Below, piece by piece: positions 1-9,163 of a stretch of 64,000 nt of DNA (position 1 is the stretch's first letter; every line of letters begins with the position of its first letter). Made by a program: the position numbers and the translations under genes. The stretch lies in NCBI RefSeq assembly GCF_000775915.1, contig NZ_BBLT01000012.1, forward strand, positions 62,001 to 126,000, in the 5' to 3' direction. This stretch comes from Sporocytophaga myxococcoides (GTDB lineage Bacteria; Bacteroidota; Bacteroidia; Cytophagales; Cytophagaceae). Below the pieces are notes generated by a model, which did no database searches, had not been told where the DNA came from, and saw nothing but the letters and a program-made list of their open reading frames with translations.

Positions 1-1570
1 GAGCCTGAACCGAAACATCCAATGCCGAGACCGATTCATCGCATATTATAAATTTAGGATTTAATGCTAAAGCACGGGCAATACATATCCTTTGTCTTTG
101 TCCACCCGAAAATTCATGTGGATATCTTTCAAATTGTTTTGCACTTAAACTTACTGTCTCCAGAAGCTCTACTGCTCTCCTCCTTCTTTGAAAGTCACTT
201 TCCAATACTCCATTTATACGCATTGGTTCTATGATGGCTTGTCCAACCGTCATTCTTGGATTAAGAGAAGAATACGGATCCTGAAAAATGATCTGCATAT
301 CTTTACGCAACTTTCTCAACTCTTCCCCCTGAACATCTTTTATGCTCTTTCCTTCAAAATAAATATCCCCGCCAGTTGGTTCAATTAGTCTTAAAATTGT
401 CCTTCCAAGTGTAGTTTTTCCACAACCGGATTCACCTACAAGTCCTAAGGTTTCACCGGGATAAACGTCAAATGAAACATTATCTACTGCTTTTACATAA
501 TCAGTAACTTTTCCGAATAAACCTTTAGAGATTGGAAAATAAGTCTGCAGGTCTTTAACTTTAAGATGGGGCTCCTTTTTCTTAAGGTCATCCTGGCGCT
601 CTTTGATTTCGTCTTCAGAAACAAAGTTGTAAAGTAAAGCATGGCCAACAGACGAAAACTTATGATCTTTTTTTTCAACAATATTACCAGACTCATCTCT
701 TTCCATAAAATCAGAGACTACAGGTAGAACCCTTAATTTCATATTCAGTCGAGGGCGACAAGCTAGGAGACCTTTTGTATAAGGGTGTTGAGGATTATTA
801 AATATATCATACGTTGTGCCAGACTCGACAACCTTTCCATGATACATCACCATTACCCTATCGGCAATTTCTGCTATTACCCCAAGATCATGTGTAATAA
901 AAATAATAGACATATTATTTTCATCTCTGAGCTGACTCATCAGCTCCAGAATTCTTGCCTGCACTGTGACATCCAAAGCAGTAGTAGGCTCATCTGCTAT
1001 AAGCACCGACGGGTTACAGCTCATAGCCATTGCAATCATTACCCTTTGTTTTTGTCCACCAGAAATCTGATGTGGGTAGGCATAGAATATATCGTTGGGT
1101 CTTGGGAGTTTTACCTTTTCAAAAAGTTCTATTGTTTTTTTTCTGGCTTCTGCTTTGGAAAGTTTTTGATGCAGCAAAATAGCCTCCATCACCTGATCTC
1201 CGCAGGAGTATACAGGATTAAGAGATGTCATAGGCTCCTGAAAGATCATGGAAATATCATTGCCTCTTTCCTGCTGCATCTCTCGCTCGCTTATTTTCGT
1301 CAGATCAAGAATTCCTTTATCGGGCGAATTAAATAAAATACTTCCACCAACAATTTGTCCTATAGGTTTTGGGACAAGTTGCATAATCGAAAGGGCTGTT
1401 ACAGATTTTCCGGAACCAGATTCTCCAACAATGCCAAGAGTTTCCCCTCTTTTGAGTTGAAAGCTAACATCATCTACAGCTTTGACAATATTATCTTCTG
1501 ATTTAAAGTATGTCTTTAAATTTCGAACATCTAGCAAAAACTCATCTTTTTTCCCGCCGTTAGCAGACAT
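1..1570 (-). CDS. Peptide ABC transporter, fused dual ATP-binding protein (partial)
   Basis: This is the cytoplasmic ATPase of an oligopeptide/dipeptide or glutathione-type importer, in which the two ATPase halves (DppD- and DppF-like) are one polypeptide. The ATG is at 1570 and about 523 residues are visible before the window edge cuts the gene. The first ABC domain has a Walker A (GESGSGKS, residues 49-56), a signature SGGQKQR near 170 and a Walker B with DEPTTALD. After a linker, a second domain has Walker A GESGCGKT near 380 and signature SGGQRQR. Each half keeps the peptide-family extension after its Walker B region (for example HPYTKGLL in the first). The C-terminal end of domain two is missing. 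The fused form resembles GsiA/YejF. Substrate cannot be told, because the permease and binding-protein genes are not in view. Confidence 0.9.
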   Translation of the reverse strand, partial: MSANGGKKDEFLLDVRNLKTYFKSEDNIVKAVDDVSFQLKRGETLGIVGESGSGKSVTALSIMQLVPKPIGQIVGGSILFNSPDKGILDLTKISEREMQQERGNDISMIFQEPMTSLNPVYSCGDQVMEAILLHQKLSKAEARKKTIELFEKVKLPRPNDIFYAYPHQISGGQKQRVMIAMAMSCNPSVLIADEPTTALDVTVQARILELMSQLRDENNMSIIFITHDLGVIAEIADRVMVMYHGKVVESGTTYDIFNNPQHPYTKGLLACRPRLNMKLRVLPVVSDFMERDESGNIVEKKDHKFSSVGHALLYNFVSEDEIKERQDDLKKKEPHLKVKDLQTYFPISKGLFGKVTDYVKAVDNVSFDVYPGETLGLVGESGCGKTTLGRTILRLIEPTGGDIYFEGKSIKDVQGEELRKLRKDMQIIFQDPYSSLNPRMTVGQAIIEPMRINGVLESDFQRRRRAVELLETVSLSAKQFERYPHEFSGGQRQRICIARALALNPKFIICDESVSALDVSVQA

Positions 1571-1623
1571 CTGTGTAATATTCTGATCTCAAATAAATTA
1601 ACCGAAACAAAAGAAATTATTCA

Positions 1624-2340
1624 TCAATTGCAAAACAAAATATTTTTTTCCCTGACCAGCTCAAGACAATGTAACCTCAGAAAAACCTGAGCAGTGACGA
1701 GCACATCCTTCTCACAATAAGTTCTGATAGCATCAAGACCATCTTCCTTGTAGTAAGACACATTGACATAACTTCCGTCCATCTGATCCTTACTTGTCGG
1801 GATATCGAATACTGTGGCTAAAGTTTCCAGAGAGGTATAGTTTTTCCTATCTCCAAACTTCCACATTTCCAATGTATCATAGTGCAGGATTTCCCAAGGC
1901 TTTTTTCCTGATATGTTTAATGCTTCAGGAATTGGGATAGAATTTATAAGCATTCTGCGACATAAATAAGGAAAATCAAATTCTTTCCCATTGTGCGCAC
2001 AAAGTCTTAGTTTTCTGGGATCAAATTTTTCAAGCAGGCGTTTAAAATCTTCTAAAAGTTCTTTTTCATTATGCCCCCAGAAAGATTTTATTTTAAGAGA
2101 TAACTCCCCCTGCTGAAAAAAGAAAAAACCTACTGAAATGGTGATTACTTTTCCAAACTCGGAAAATATAGCTCCTTTTTCAAAATAAAGTTCGTCGGGT
2201 TCTTTCTGATCATCAATCATCCCTGACTTTTTCGTCCAGAGATGCTTCAGCCTGTCACTAAGCTCATGATACGAGGCCGTACCTGTGACAGTTTCAATAT
2301 CCAGGAATAAAATGTCCCCGGCATTTTTCAGTATGTCCAT
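1624..2340 (-). CDS. Predicted 3'-5' exonuclease, PolB-like (DnaQ fold)
   Basis: This is a stand-alone 3'-5' exonuclease of the family related to the proofreading domain of family B DNA polymerases. The DEDD-type motifs are visible: ExoI FLDIET near residue 12, ExoII region AHNGKEFDFPYL in the middle, and ExoIII YCEKDVLVT near the C-terminus. I start it at the ATG at 2340, giving MDILKNAGDILFLDIET. A longer reading begins at a TTG 54 nt upstream and adds residues that do not look like the family. Length is about 238 residues. It probably acts in DNA repair, but its biological substrate is not known. It lies between the ABC ATPase and the next hypothetical gene on the same strand. Confidence 0.85.
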   Translation of the reverse strand: MDILKNAGDILFLDIETVTGTASYHELSDRLKHLWTKKSGMIDDQKEPDELYFEKGAIFSEFGKVITISVGFFFFQQGELSLKIKSFWGHNEKELLEDFKRLLEKFDPRKLRLCAHNGKEFDFPYLCRRMLINSIPIPEALNISGKKPWEILHYDTLEMWKFGDRKNYTSLETLATVFDIPTSKDQMDGSYVNVSYYKEDGLDAIRTYCEKDVLVTAQVFLRLHCLELVREKNILFCN

Positions 2341-2415
2341 TTCTAAAAAGCTGATTGTTTCCCTAAATTTTAGAGATAAAAATCCTTTTTCCAAATATAC
2401 ACTGTAAATCAGGTA

Positions 2416-2817
2416 TCAGGTATGTAAAATTCCCTGAAGTTCAAGTTGAGGAATAAACACCAGATTCTCTTCTATAATACTTTCCGGTACGAAAATAAAT
2501 TTCTTATCGAAAATCTGATTATTGACATAGTAACTGATCCAGTATTCATTATATAAATGAAATACAGCCGGATCTATAGGTTCAATCTTAAGTGTGCTTT
2601 CAGATTGAAGTAACTGAATATGATGCCTTAATGTTGATGTAATCTGCTGTTCACCCTCCTTTGGTCCATAACCCTTTGAACGGATGGTTATATCTTTTAA
2701 ATCGAATTTATTTTCATTAATCATGAAAACATTCCAACTGTATTCTCCGGTTTCACCTTCTCTGACTACAGCCACAGAAACACCTTCTACCTGGGGGAAT
2801 AAAATATCCTTTTTCAT
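2416..2817 (-). CDS. Conserved hypothetical protein, 133 aa
   Basis: This is a small soluble protein with no signal peptide or membrane segment. The middle contains a charged stretch (SKGYGPKEGEQ) followed by STLRHHI, and the C-terminal half has alternating hydrophobic residues typical of a beta-rich fold. I recognise the general pattern as one seen in Bacteroidota genomes but cannot assign a function. The gene sits 12 nt downstream of lipB on the same strand, so co-transcription is likely. The ATG is clear and there is no competing start. Confidence 0.75.
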   Translation of the reverse strand: MKKDILFPQVEGVSVAVVREGETGEYSWNVFMINENKFDLKDITIRSKGYGPKEGEQQITSTLRHHIQLLQSESTLKIEPIDPAVFHLYNEYWISYYVNNQIFDKKFIFVPESIIEENLVFIPQLELQGILHT

Positions 2818-2829
2818 TGATTTTGAAAT

Positions 2830-3552
2830 TTACTTTTGAACAATTGTCATTTCAAATAAAGCTGTCAGCTTTTCTTTCAAAATAACTTCTACTTCTTCCA
2901 TATTAACTTTCTTTCCAATTTCTGCTTCAATTGAAGTAACTGCCTTATCTGAAATACCACAAGGTACTATATTATTAAAATAATTTAGATCCGCATTCAC
3001 ATTTATAGCAAATCCGTGCATGGCCACCCATCTGCTGGTTTTTACGCCTAAAGCACAAATTTTTCGTCCTTTTTCAGGAATATCCGAATTAATCCAGACA
3101 CCGGTAAGTCCTTCAATTCTCCCTCCTTTAATACCAAATTCTGCAATAGTCTGAATGACTCCTTCTTCCAGTAATCTCAGGTATTTATGAATATCGGTAA
3201 AATAATTTTCCATATCTATCACCGGATAACCAACTAACTGCCCTGGTCCATGATAGGTGATATCACCACCTCTGTTGATATGGTAAAATTCAATCCCTTT
3301 CTTTTTAAGCTGATCTTCCTGTAAAAGCAAATGAGTAGCATCTCCGCTTTTGCCCAGAGTATAAACATGGGGATGCTGACAAAACAACAAGTAATTAGGT
3401 GTAGGCATTTGGTCTTCCGCAGGAATTCCTCTGTTTGAAAGTTTAACAGATACAATTTCATCAAAAAGCTTAGTTTGATAGTCCCAGGCTTCTTTGTAAC
3501 TTATAAGACCAAGATTTTCAAAAAAGACTTTTTTATTAATTACTTCATTCAC
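2830..3552 (-). CDS. lipB: Octanoyl-[ACP]:protein octanoyltransferase LipB
   Basis: LipB moves an octanoyl group from acyl carrier protein to the lipoyl domains of 2-oxo-acid dehydrogenases and GcvH, the first step of lipoate synthesis in the cytoplasm. Family motifs are present: YTLGKSGD near residue 65, NRGGDITYHGPGQLVGYP near 92-110, LGVKTSRWVAMHGFAIN (with the conserved lysine) near 168-185, and PCGIS with the catalytic cysteine near 200. Length 240 is normal. The start is read as GTG; an overlapping ATG is out of frame and there is no other early in-frame start. It diverges from yraN with about 70 bp between them. No lipA is in the window. Confidence 0.95.
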   Translation of the reverse strand: MNEVINKKVFFENLGLISYKEAWDYQTKLFDEIVSVKLSNRGIPAEDQMPTPNYLLFCQHPHVYTLGKSGDATHLLLQEDQLKKKGIEFYHINRGGDITYHGPGQLVGYPVIDMENYFTDIHKYLRLLEEGVIQTIAEFGIKGGRIEGLTGVWINSDIPEKGRKICALGVKTSRWVAMHGFAINVNADLNYFNNIVPCGISDKAVTSIEAEIGKKVNMEEVEVILKEKLTALFEMTIVQK

Positions 3553-3623
3553 AACTTTATAGCTTTACACCTGAATTTCAGGGTACCAAGATACTTCATT
3601 AACGCATCAACGACAAAAAGCTA

Positions 3624-3965
3624 ATGGGAAACAATGTAATTTCGGGGAAAAACGGGGAGGACATAGCAGGAAAATTCCTGGAGACAAAAGGTTACTCTAT
3701 ACTCTTTCGGAATTACCGCTATAAAAAGCTTGAGATCGATATAATAGTCCGTAAAGAAAATTTGCTGGTTTTTGTTGAGGTCAAAAAAAGAAAAAATTCA
3801 AAATTCGGCTTTCCGGAAGCTTCTGTCTCCGAAAGAAAAGCTTCACTGGTTATGACTGCCGCTGAGAACTTTATTTTTGAAAATGACTGGAAAGGCCCGA
3901 TTCGGTTTGATATCGTTGCAATAACCGGACAAGAGATTGTCCATTTTGAGGACGCATTTCATTAG
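3624..3965 (+). CDS. yraN: YraN family (UPF0102) endonuclease-like protein
   Basis: This is a small protein of the UPF0102 family, which has a Holliday-junction-resolvase-like restriction-endonuclease fold. The nuclease core is visible: the GEDIAGKFLETKGY helix near residues 10-24, then LEIDIIV with the acidic residue, and VFVEVKKRK giving the E-x-K motif of PD-(D/E)xK enzymes. Length 113 is typical. Its cellular role is unproven; many genomes carry it beside rnhB or methyltransferase genes, which is not the case here. It is the only rightward gene in the first 11 kb and runs into a simple-repeat tract shared with the end of the next, convergent gene. Confidence 0.88.
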   Translation: MGNNVISGKNGEDIAGKFLETKGYSILFRNYRYKKLEIDIIVRKENLLVFVEVKKRKNSKFGFPEASVSERKASLVMTAAENFIFENDWKGPIRFDIVAITGQEIVHFEDAFH

Positions 3966-3999
3966 GAGTGAACAGTAAACAGGATTTGTTGCTCTCTCT

Positions 4000-4036
4000 G
4001 TTTTCTGTTACTGTTTTCTGTTCCTGTTACTATTAG
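4000..4036. repeat. Simple CTGTT-type repeat at a convergent 3' end
   Basis: Between yraN and the convergent MORN-like gene the sequence repeats CTGTTTTCTGTTACTGTTTT-like units. The tract overlaps the last codons of the leftward gene. Nearby AACAG and CTGTT copies could pair weakly, but no clear stem with a T-run is seen. Confidence 0.5.
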
Positions 4037-4928
4037 GAGGTCGTTGAGCCTGCTTCTTACCCGAAGGATCTTTTCCACCGGTTTTGGTAACTGGCACAGC
4101 CTTACCGTTCTGGACAATCAAATTCCCTTCATTATCCCATTCAGTAAGTACATAAGGCTCAAACTGTTCATCTTTGTATGGACTCGCCGGATATTGAGTT
4201 TCTTTTCTGCGCTTGTTCTTTTCTGTAAAATACTCCACCCAGATCCCAACCTTAATACCATCGATATATTTTCCCTGAATCAGGGTCCAGCCTTTTTCAT
4301 TGAACAGACAATAAGTGCCATTAAGCTGCTTATTAACCAGCGGCTTTACTTCTTTTACCTTTGTCCTTTCATTGTCAAAGTAGGTAATTTCTGATTCTTT
4401 TGGCCAGCCTTTGTAAAACTTGACTTTATCAATCAGAATATTATTCTTTCCATAACGTTCCCATCTTGCATGCTTTGTACCGACATAAAAAACTCCAGAC
4501 TCTACTACCTCTCCACCTACAGTTTTCTTATAGGGGCCATGCAGTATTCTATAATTAAGAAGTTCTTTTTGATTAATTGAGGTAACTTTTAAAACCTTTC
4601 TTTTACGGGCATCAAAAACATAATATTCTCCCACATATGGATTCGGCTCTTTATAGGTTTTCAGCAAATGAAAAGTTTCTATGGTAACCTGCTTCCCTCT
4701 TCCCATTTTTGTAAATCCTTTGCGGGTTTTTATTCCGTAGAAAACGTTTTTTTTCCTTTTCTTTTTCTTTGCTTTATTGGGAATACTATCAGCGGCTACC
4801 AATATATCTGGGATAGAATCAGTAGCAAACGAGTCAGACGGACCATCATTTTGAGCAAATGAAGGAGCGGCTATTCCCATTAAAATAAAAAGCCATAAAG
4901 AAAGCTTACGGAAGTTTAAAAAAGCCAT
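4008..4928 (-). CDS. Secreted MORN/YwqK-like repeat protein
   Basis: This exported protein of 306 aa has an N-terminal signal peptide (hydrophobic LWLFILMGIAAPSFA, cleavage likely before QND). After a lysine-rich stretch (KKKKRKKN) it has several short beta-hairpin repeats of the MORN/YwqK type, such as GTYCLFNEKGW, IQGKYIDGIKVGIW and a related unit near GPYKKTVGG. Such repeats occur in Bacteroidota exported proteins of unknown role. The C-terminus is basic and asparagine-rich (NSNRNRKQ) and is encoded by a simple DNA repeat built on CTGTT, so it may vary in length. Function is not assigned. It is probably periplasmic or outer-membrane associated. Confidence 0.7.
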   Translation of the reverse strand: MAFLNFRKLSLWLFILMGIAAPSFAQNDGPSDSFATDSIPDILVAADSIPNKAKKKKRKKNVFYGIKTRKGFTKMGRGKQVTIETFHLLKTYKEPNPYVGEYYVFDARKRKVLKVTSINQKELLNYRILHGPYKKTVGGEVVESGVFYVGTKHARWERYGKNNILIDKVKFYKGWPKESEITYFDNERTKVKEVKPLVNKQLNGTYCLFNEKGWTLIQGKYIDGIKVGIWVEYFTEKNKRRKETQYPASPYKDEQFEPYVLTEWDNEGNLIVQNGKAVPVTKTGGKDPSGKKQAQRPPNSNRNRKQ

Positions 4929-5045
4929 TCCAGTTTATTTTCTACCCGTTAGAAACGTTTGATGAGCAAAAATAATATATCAAAACAAAAATTCATTCTG
5001 CAGATTGATCTTCCTGATTAAATAAGATTTTGATTACAACATAAA

Positions 5046-5729
5046 TTAATTGCTTTCCTTCAAATCTTTGATGAGTTGCTGTTCTTCAAACTTGTGAGGA
5101 ATAGTTACATCGAAATAAAGTTTTTCCAACTTCTGCTTATTCTTTCCCAGAATCCAGACATCATAAAAACGGTTGTCCTTCAAAATAGTCTGACGCTCTA
5201 AAATTCTAAACCCAAGGGCGCTGAGAACTTCCATTTCATCTCCAAAAAAAACAACCTGATAAGCTGTTTCCGGAGATTTACCATCTCCAGAAGCAAGCAC
5301 AGCTTTAAGTAAAACATTGTATTTGCTTCTGACAATTACTTCTTCTTTTTTAGCCAAAGATCTTAATGCATAGGACTTTTCAAAAAGAACTGTCAGGTCG
5401 GTTGGCACAGAATGACCAATGCTATCAGCCAGATCGATTACATCTTCAAACTTTTTTGCATAATTCAAGTCCTTCAATCTTTTTTCCAGCTCATCCATTT
5501 CAAAAGGAAAGTAGTTTTCCCGAAATGCAAATCCATAATAAAGGTGTTTAAAATCTTCCTTCTTTAAGGTTGTATCAAGAGAATTAAACCGTTTGAGCAA
5601 TAAAGGATAGAAAAATCTGCTTTCAGGATTTTTAATAGCCAGCTCTATTTCCTTTACATCAATTTGTTGCCCTTGAATAGACAAAACACCAAACAATAGC
5701 AAAAAACAAATGATTAACCCTGATTTCAT
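5046..5729 (-). CDS. DUF4919-like secreted protein
   Basis: This is a 227-aa protein with a signal peptide (LIICFLLLFGVLSIQG, then QQID). The mature part begins with an IELAIKNPESRFFYPLLLKRF segment and continues with KHLYYGFAF, a pattern I associate with the DUF4919 family of Bacteroidota. No catalytic motif is recognised. It ends with a charged tail. It starts 4 nt after the gldH stop codon and is probably the last gene of a ricT-gldH-DUF4919 transcription unit. That neighbourhood hints at a cell-envelope role, but this is inference only. Confidence 0.7.
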   Translation of the reverse strand: MKSGLIICFLLLFGVLSIQGQQIDVKEIELAIKNPESRFFYPLLLKRFNSLDTTLKKEDFKHLYYGFAFRENYFPFEMDELEKRLKDLNYAKKFEDVIDLADSIGHSVPTDLTVLFEKSYALRSLAKKEEVIVRSKYNVLLKAVLASGDGKSPETAYQVVFFGDEMEVLSALGFRILERQTILKDNRFYDVWILGKNKQKLEKLYFDVTIPHKFEEQQLIKDLKESN

Positions 5730-5733
5730 TTAT

Positions 5734-6213
5734 TTAAGCTCCGGCTTTTTCTACTCTTAATCCAAATGAATAAATCTGAGGAAGAGGATTTTGTCTCATG
5801 TATTGCCTTACTTTCAATTTGTATTTTCCTGAATAAGGGAAAACATAACTAGGTAACGCTAATACCCTGAAATCGTAAACACCACCTACTCCTTTACCAA
5901 AAGGTTTTCCGGTTTTAGAATCCATCAGATCCATTCCCTGAAGCTTTTGATTAAGCTCTCTGCCCGCTGAATCCAATAAATTGTATTTTACATAGAGATT
6001 ATAAAAAGGATAATCAACCGAATACCTCACATTATACAATACATTGTACATCTGTCTGTGATCCGGCACCTCAAAATCAAAGATAAGTTCCTTATCCTCA
6101 TCCCATTTATTATCAGGCAAATCAAAATTCTGTTCGTATATCCTCGATTTGTCGCAAGAGCTTAAAATAAATAAAATCAGGACTAGAAAAGTCGAAATTC
6201 TGTTTTTCGTCAT
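5734..6213 (-). CDS. gldH: Gliding motility lipoprotein GldH
   Basis: GldH is an inner-face lipoprotein needed for gliding in flavobacteria and is found across non-gliding Bacteroidota as well. The N-terminus has a lipoprotein signal peptide (FLVLILFILSSC) with the lipidated cysteine near residue 20. The rest matches the family: an early YEQNFDLPDNKW motif, a conserved MYNVLYNVRYSVDYPFYNLYV core and a C-terminal PYSGKYKLKVRQYMR segment. Length 159 is standard. Its ATG overlaps the ricT stop codon (ATGA), so the two are probably translationally coupled. The other gld genes are not in the window. Confidence 0.9.
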   Translation of the reverse strand: MTKNRISTFLVLILFILSSCDKSRIYEQNFDLPDNKWDEDKELIFDFEVPDHRQMYNVLYNVRYSVDYPFYNLYVKYNLLDSAGRELNQKLQGMDLMDSKTGKPFGKGVGGVYDFRVLALPSYVFPYSGKYKLKVRQYMRQNPLPQIYSFGLRVEKAGA

Positions 6214-7757
6214 ACTTGTTTGTCCGGCGTAGTATTCGGATTAATATTTGTATTTTTCTGATCAGATCCCTGTCTGTTAGGATTCCCTCCTCTAGGATGA
6301 TTTGGATTGCCCTTAGGTTGATTAGGATTGCCCTTAGGTTGATTAGGATTGCCCTTGTGCTGTTGATTAGGATTGCCTTTGGGCCTGTTTTGATTTTCCC
6401 TCGGCACGTTTTGACCTCCTTTGTTCTGATTATCCCTAGGAGTATTCTCTCTCTGCTGTTGTTTTTCCCTTGGATTATTCTGAGAAGAAGGTCCTTTTTC
6501 CCTGTTAGGTTGATTGCTCCTCTCTCTATTCGGGTGCTGGTGTTGTTTCTGAGCCTGAGGCCTTCTTTCCTGCTGCGGTTTCCTTTCCTGGTCAGAACCA
6601 GAAGTTTCCCCCTGAACATTTCCAGAAGCAATCACAGTATTAGGACCTTTTGATTTCTTCTTCTTCTTTTTCTTCTTTTTATACTTCTCATCCAGACGTT
6701 TCAATTCATTCAAATCGTCTTCTGCCTTTTTCTCTTCATCCTGGAGTGAAGTATCGTGTTCATCCAAAGAAGCAGGAGTAACACCCTTCTTATTCAATTC
6801 AAGAATTGCATTAACCCTTTCAACAGAAAGCGGGTACCAAGTGGTATCCTCTCTGTATCCAAACCACATTATTTTCTTGAAGATATCAGTTTTTTGCAAA
6901 TATGCTTCACCTCTTTCAGTAAGTAGTGGATCTTCAACAGTAGGAATATCTTTTAATGCATCCACATAGGTGTCAAGCTCATAATTGAGACAGCACTTCA
7001 ATCTTCCGCATTGACCTGAAAGTTTACTTGGATTCAAAGAAAGATTTTGATACCTGGCGGCAGAAGTAGAAACACTTTTAAAATCCGAAAGCCATGTTGA
7101 ACAGCAAAGTTCCCTTCCGCATGAACCAATCCCACCTAGACGACCGGCTTCCTGTCTAAGGCTGATCTGCCTCATTTCTACCCTGATTTTAAATTCAGTA
7201 GCTAGACATTTAATCAGTTCACGAAAATCTACTCTGTCGTCAGCAGAATAATAAAAGGTAGCTTTAGTATTATCGGCCTGATACTCAACATCTGTCAGCT
7301 TCATGTCAAGCTTCAGCTCGTTGATTATTTCACGGGTACGGAAAAGTGTCGGAAGCTCTCTTTTCTGAGTGCTTTCAAATTTCTCCAGATCCTTTGCATT
7401 GGCAATGCGGTAGATATCACGAATCTGATCATCGTCAACGATACTCTTTTTTTTCATCTGAAGACGCACCAATTCACCTTGCAGAGAGACAAAGCCTAAG
7501 TGATGTCCATTAGGGACATTAACTATGACCGGATCTCCATTATTAAGTTCAATGTCATTGACATTTCTGAAATATTCTTTTCTTCCGCCCTTAAAACGTA
7601 TTTCGGCTATTTTAAATGAAGATATTCTGGTAGGCTCCATATTTCCGAGCCAGTCAAAAGTATTCATTTTATTGCATCCGCCAGACGAGCATCCTCCGCT
7701 TTTTCCGCAACCACCTGTGCTACACCCGCCTCCGGAACTACAAGAACTGCATCCCAT
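6210..7757 (-). CDS. ricT: PSP1-domain RicT-like regulator with long low-complexity tail
   Basis: This belongs to the PSP1 family; Bacillus RicT (YaaT) is part of an Fe-S-containing complex that affects RNase Y activity and development. The N-terminus is strikingly Cys/Gly/Ser-rich (CSSCSSGGGC and related units, residues 3-28). The PSP1 core follows, with the cysteine clusters GSCGRELCCSTWL near residue 212 and SGQCGRLKCCLNYE near 247 that would hold a metal cluster. From about 355 the protein turns basic and disordered: a run of lysines, then Q/R/N/P-rich sequence containing tandem GNPNQPK units. A total of 515 aa is long for the family; the excess is this tail. It is coupled to gldH by a 4-nt overlap. 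Confidence 0.88.
   Translation of the reverse strand: MGCSSCSSGGGCSTGGCGKSGGCSSGGCNKMNTFDWLGNMEPTRISSFKIAEIRFKGGRKEYFRNVNDIELNNGDPVIVNVPNGHHLGFVSLQGELVRLQMKKKSIVDDDQIRDIYRIANAKDLEKFESTQKRELPTLFRTREIINELKLDMKLTDVEYQADNTKATFYYSADDRVDFRELIKCLATEFKIRVEMRQISLRQEAGRLGGIGSCGRELCCSTWLSDFKSVSTSAARYQNLSLNPSKLSGQCGRLKCCLNYELDTYVDALKDIPTVEDPLLTERGEAYLQKTDIFKKIMWFGYREDTTWYPLSVERVNAILELNKKGVTPASLDEHDTSLQDEEKKAEDDLNELKRLDEKYKKKKKKKKKSKGPNTVIASGNVQGETSGSDQERKPQQERRPQAQKQHQHPNRERSNQPNREKGPSSQNNPREKQQQRENTPRDNQNKGGQNVPRENQNRPKGNPNQQHKGNPNQPKGNPNQPKGNPNHPRGGNPNRQGSDQKNTNINPNTTPDKQV
6290..6385. repeat. 21-bp tandem repeat inside ricT tail
   Basis: Units of about 21 bp (on this strand ggttgattaggattgccctt) repeat in frame and encode GNPNQPK/GNPNQQHK. 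Two copies are nearly identical and flanking copies have drifted. In-frame unit length means copy-number change would alter tail length without breaking the gene. Confidence 0.75.
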
Positions 7758-7831
7758 CTCCTATATATATTTATATGTATGTAAAAATTGTAAATCAATC
7801 CATCTAAAATGATGATTTACAAATATATTCT

Positions 7832-9121
7832 TTATTTTTCAATTAAAGCCAAAAGGTCGAGTCCGATGTCTCTTCTATAATACCTTTTCTCCCAGATTAT
7901 ATTTTCTGCGGCTTTATTTGATTTTGCAAGAGCTTCCTGAATGTCCGATCCTAATCCTGTTAGTGCTATAACCCGTCCTCCATTTGTCACCATCTTGTTA
8001 TCTTTCAATGCAGTTCCTGCATGAAATGCCAATACTTCCTCAACCTTATCCAGACCGGAAATAACTTTTCCCTTCTCATAATCTTCCGGATATCCTCCTG
8101 CTACCAGCATTACTGTAGTTGCTGTCTGATCTGACACTTCCAGATTTACCTGGTGAAGTTTTTTCTCAGCTACTTTTGCTAATACCTCTAAAAAGTCATT
8201 TTTGATTCGCGGAATTACCACTTCAGTTTCCGGGTCTCCCATTCGGGCATTATACTCAATAACGAAAGGTTCCCCATTAACATTCATGAGGCCGAAAAAA
8301 ATAAATCCTACATAATCAATCCCCTCTGCTTTCAAGCCATTTATAGTTGGGATAATTACCTTTTTTTCCACCTTTTCCATAAATGCCTTATCTGCAAAAG
8401 GAACCGGCGAAACAGCACCCATTCCTCCAGTATTCAGGCCGGTATCTTTTTCACCTATTCTTTTATAATCTTTAGCTTCGGGAAGAATTTTATAGGTAGA
8501 GCCATCAGAAATAGTAAACACTGATAGTTCGACACCATCAAGATATTGTTCTATAACTACTTTGGCACTTGCTTCTCCGAATTTCTTATCTTCCAGCATC
8601 TCTCTCAATGCTGTCTTTGCTTCGTCCTGTGATTGAGCAATGATAACGCCTTTACCAGCAGCCAGACCGTCAGCTTTCAGCACTATAGGAAGACTTTGCG
8701 TCTCAATGTATTCAAGACCACGATTAAGCTCATTCGCAGTAAATGTCTTAGAGGCAGCAGTAGGAATCCCATATTTCACCATAAAGCTTTTGGAGAAATC
8801 CTTACTTCCTTCCAATTGAGCTCCTTCTTTAGAAGGGCCAATGACAGGTATTTGTTTTAAGGAATCTGTACTTCTGAAATAATCAACGATCCCCTCAACC
8901 AGTGGCACTTCCGGACCGACAAGCACAAGACCAACCTGATTATCCAAACAAAACTTACCTAGTTTTTCAAACTCAGTAACCTGAATAGGCACATTGGTTG
9001 CGATTTCCTCTGTTCCTCCATTTCCAGGAGCTACGAAAAGTTTTTTACAAAGCGGACTTTGTTTTATTTTCCAAGCGAAGGTATGTTCTCTTCCTCCCGA
9101 CCCAACAATTAGAATATTCAT
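7832..9121 (-). CDS. purD: Phosphoribosylamine-glycine ligase
   Basis: PurD joins 5-phosphoribosylamine to glycine with ATP, the second step of de novo purine synthesis, in the cytoplasm. The protein opens with the family signature MNILIVGSGGREHTFAWK, has VGPEVPLVEGIVD near 72, the ATP-grasp segment VLKADGLAAGKGVIIA near 145, and the metal-binding stretch VIEYNARMGDPETE near 285-298. Length 429 is normal. The gene stands alone among unrelated neighbours, with recQ upstream on the same strand 42 nt away. No other pur genes are in the window. Confidence 0.97.
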   Translation of the reverse strand: MNILIVGSGGREHTFAWKIKQSPLCKKLFVAPGNGGTEEIATNVPIQVTEFEKLGKFCLDNQVGLVLVGPEVPLVEGIVDYFRSTDSLKQIPVIGPSKEGAQLEGSKDFSKSFMVKYGIPTAASKTFTANELNRGLEYIETQSLPIVLKADGLAAGKGVIIAQSQDEAKTALREMLEDKKFGEASAKVVIEQYLDGVELSVFTISDGSTYKILPEAKDYKRIGEKDTGLNTGGMGAVSPVPFADKAFMEKVEKKVIIPTINGLKAEGIDYVGFIFFGLMNVNGEPFVIEYNARMGDPETEVVIPRIKNDFLEVLAKVAEKKLHQVNLEVSDQTATTVMLVAGGYPEDYEKGKVISGLDKVEEVLAFHAGTALKDNKMVTNGGRVIALTGLGSDIQEALAKSNKAAENIIWEKRYYRRDIGLDLLALIEK

Positions 9122-9163
9122 TTATATTATAATGCGTATATTTTTGCGTATTGTGATACAAGT

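Noticed and set aside
785-1336. 183-codon plus-strand frame
   Set aside because: It is antisense to the first ABC domain of the peptide-transporter ATPase, whose motifs are all intact in the minus frame.
4044-4394. 116-codon plus-strand frame opposite the MORN-like gene
   Set aside because: The minus-strand gene has a signal peptide and repeated motifs; the plus frame is its shadow.
6216-6653. 145-codon plus-strand frame antisense to the ricT tail
   Set aside because: It exists only because the tandem repeat lacks stops in that frame; the ricT reading is supported by the PSP1 domain.
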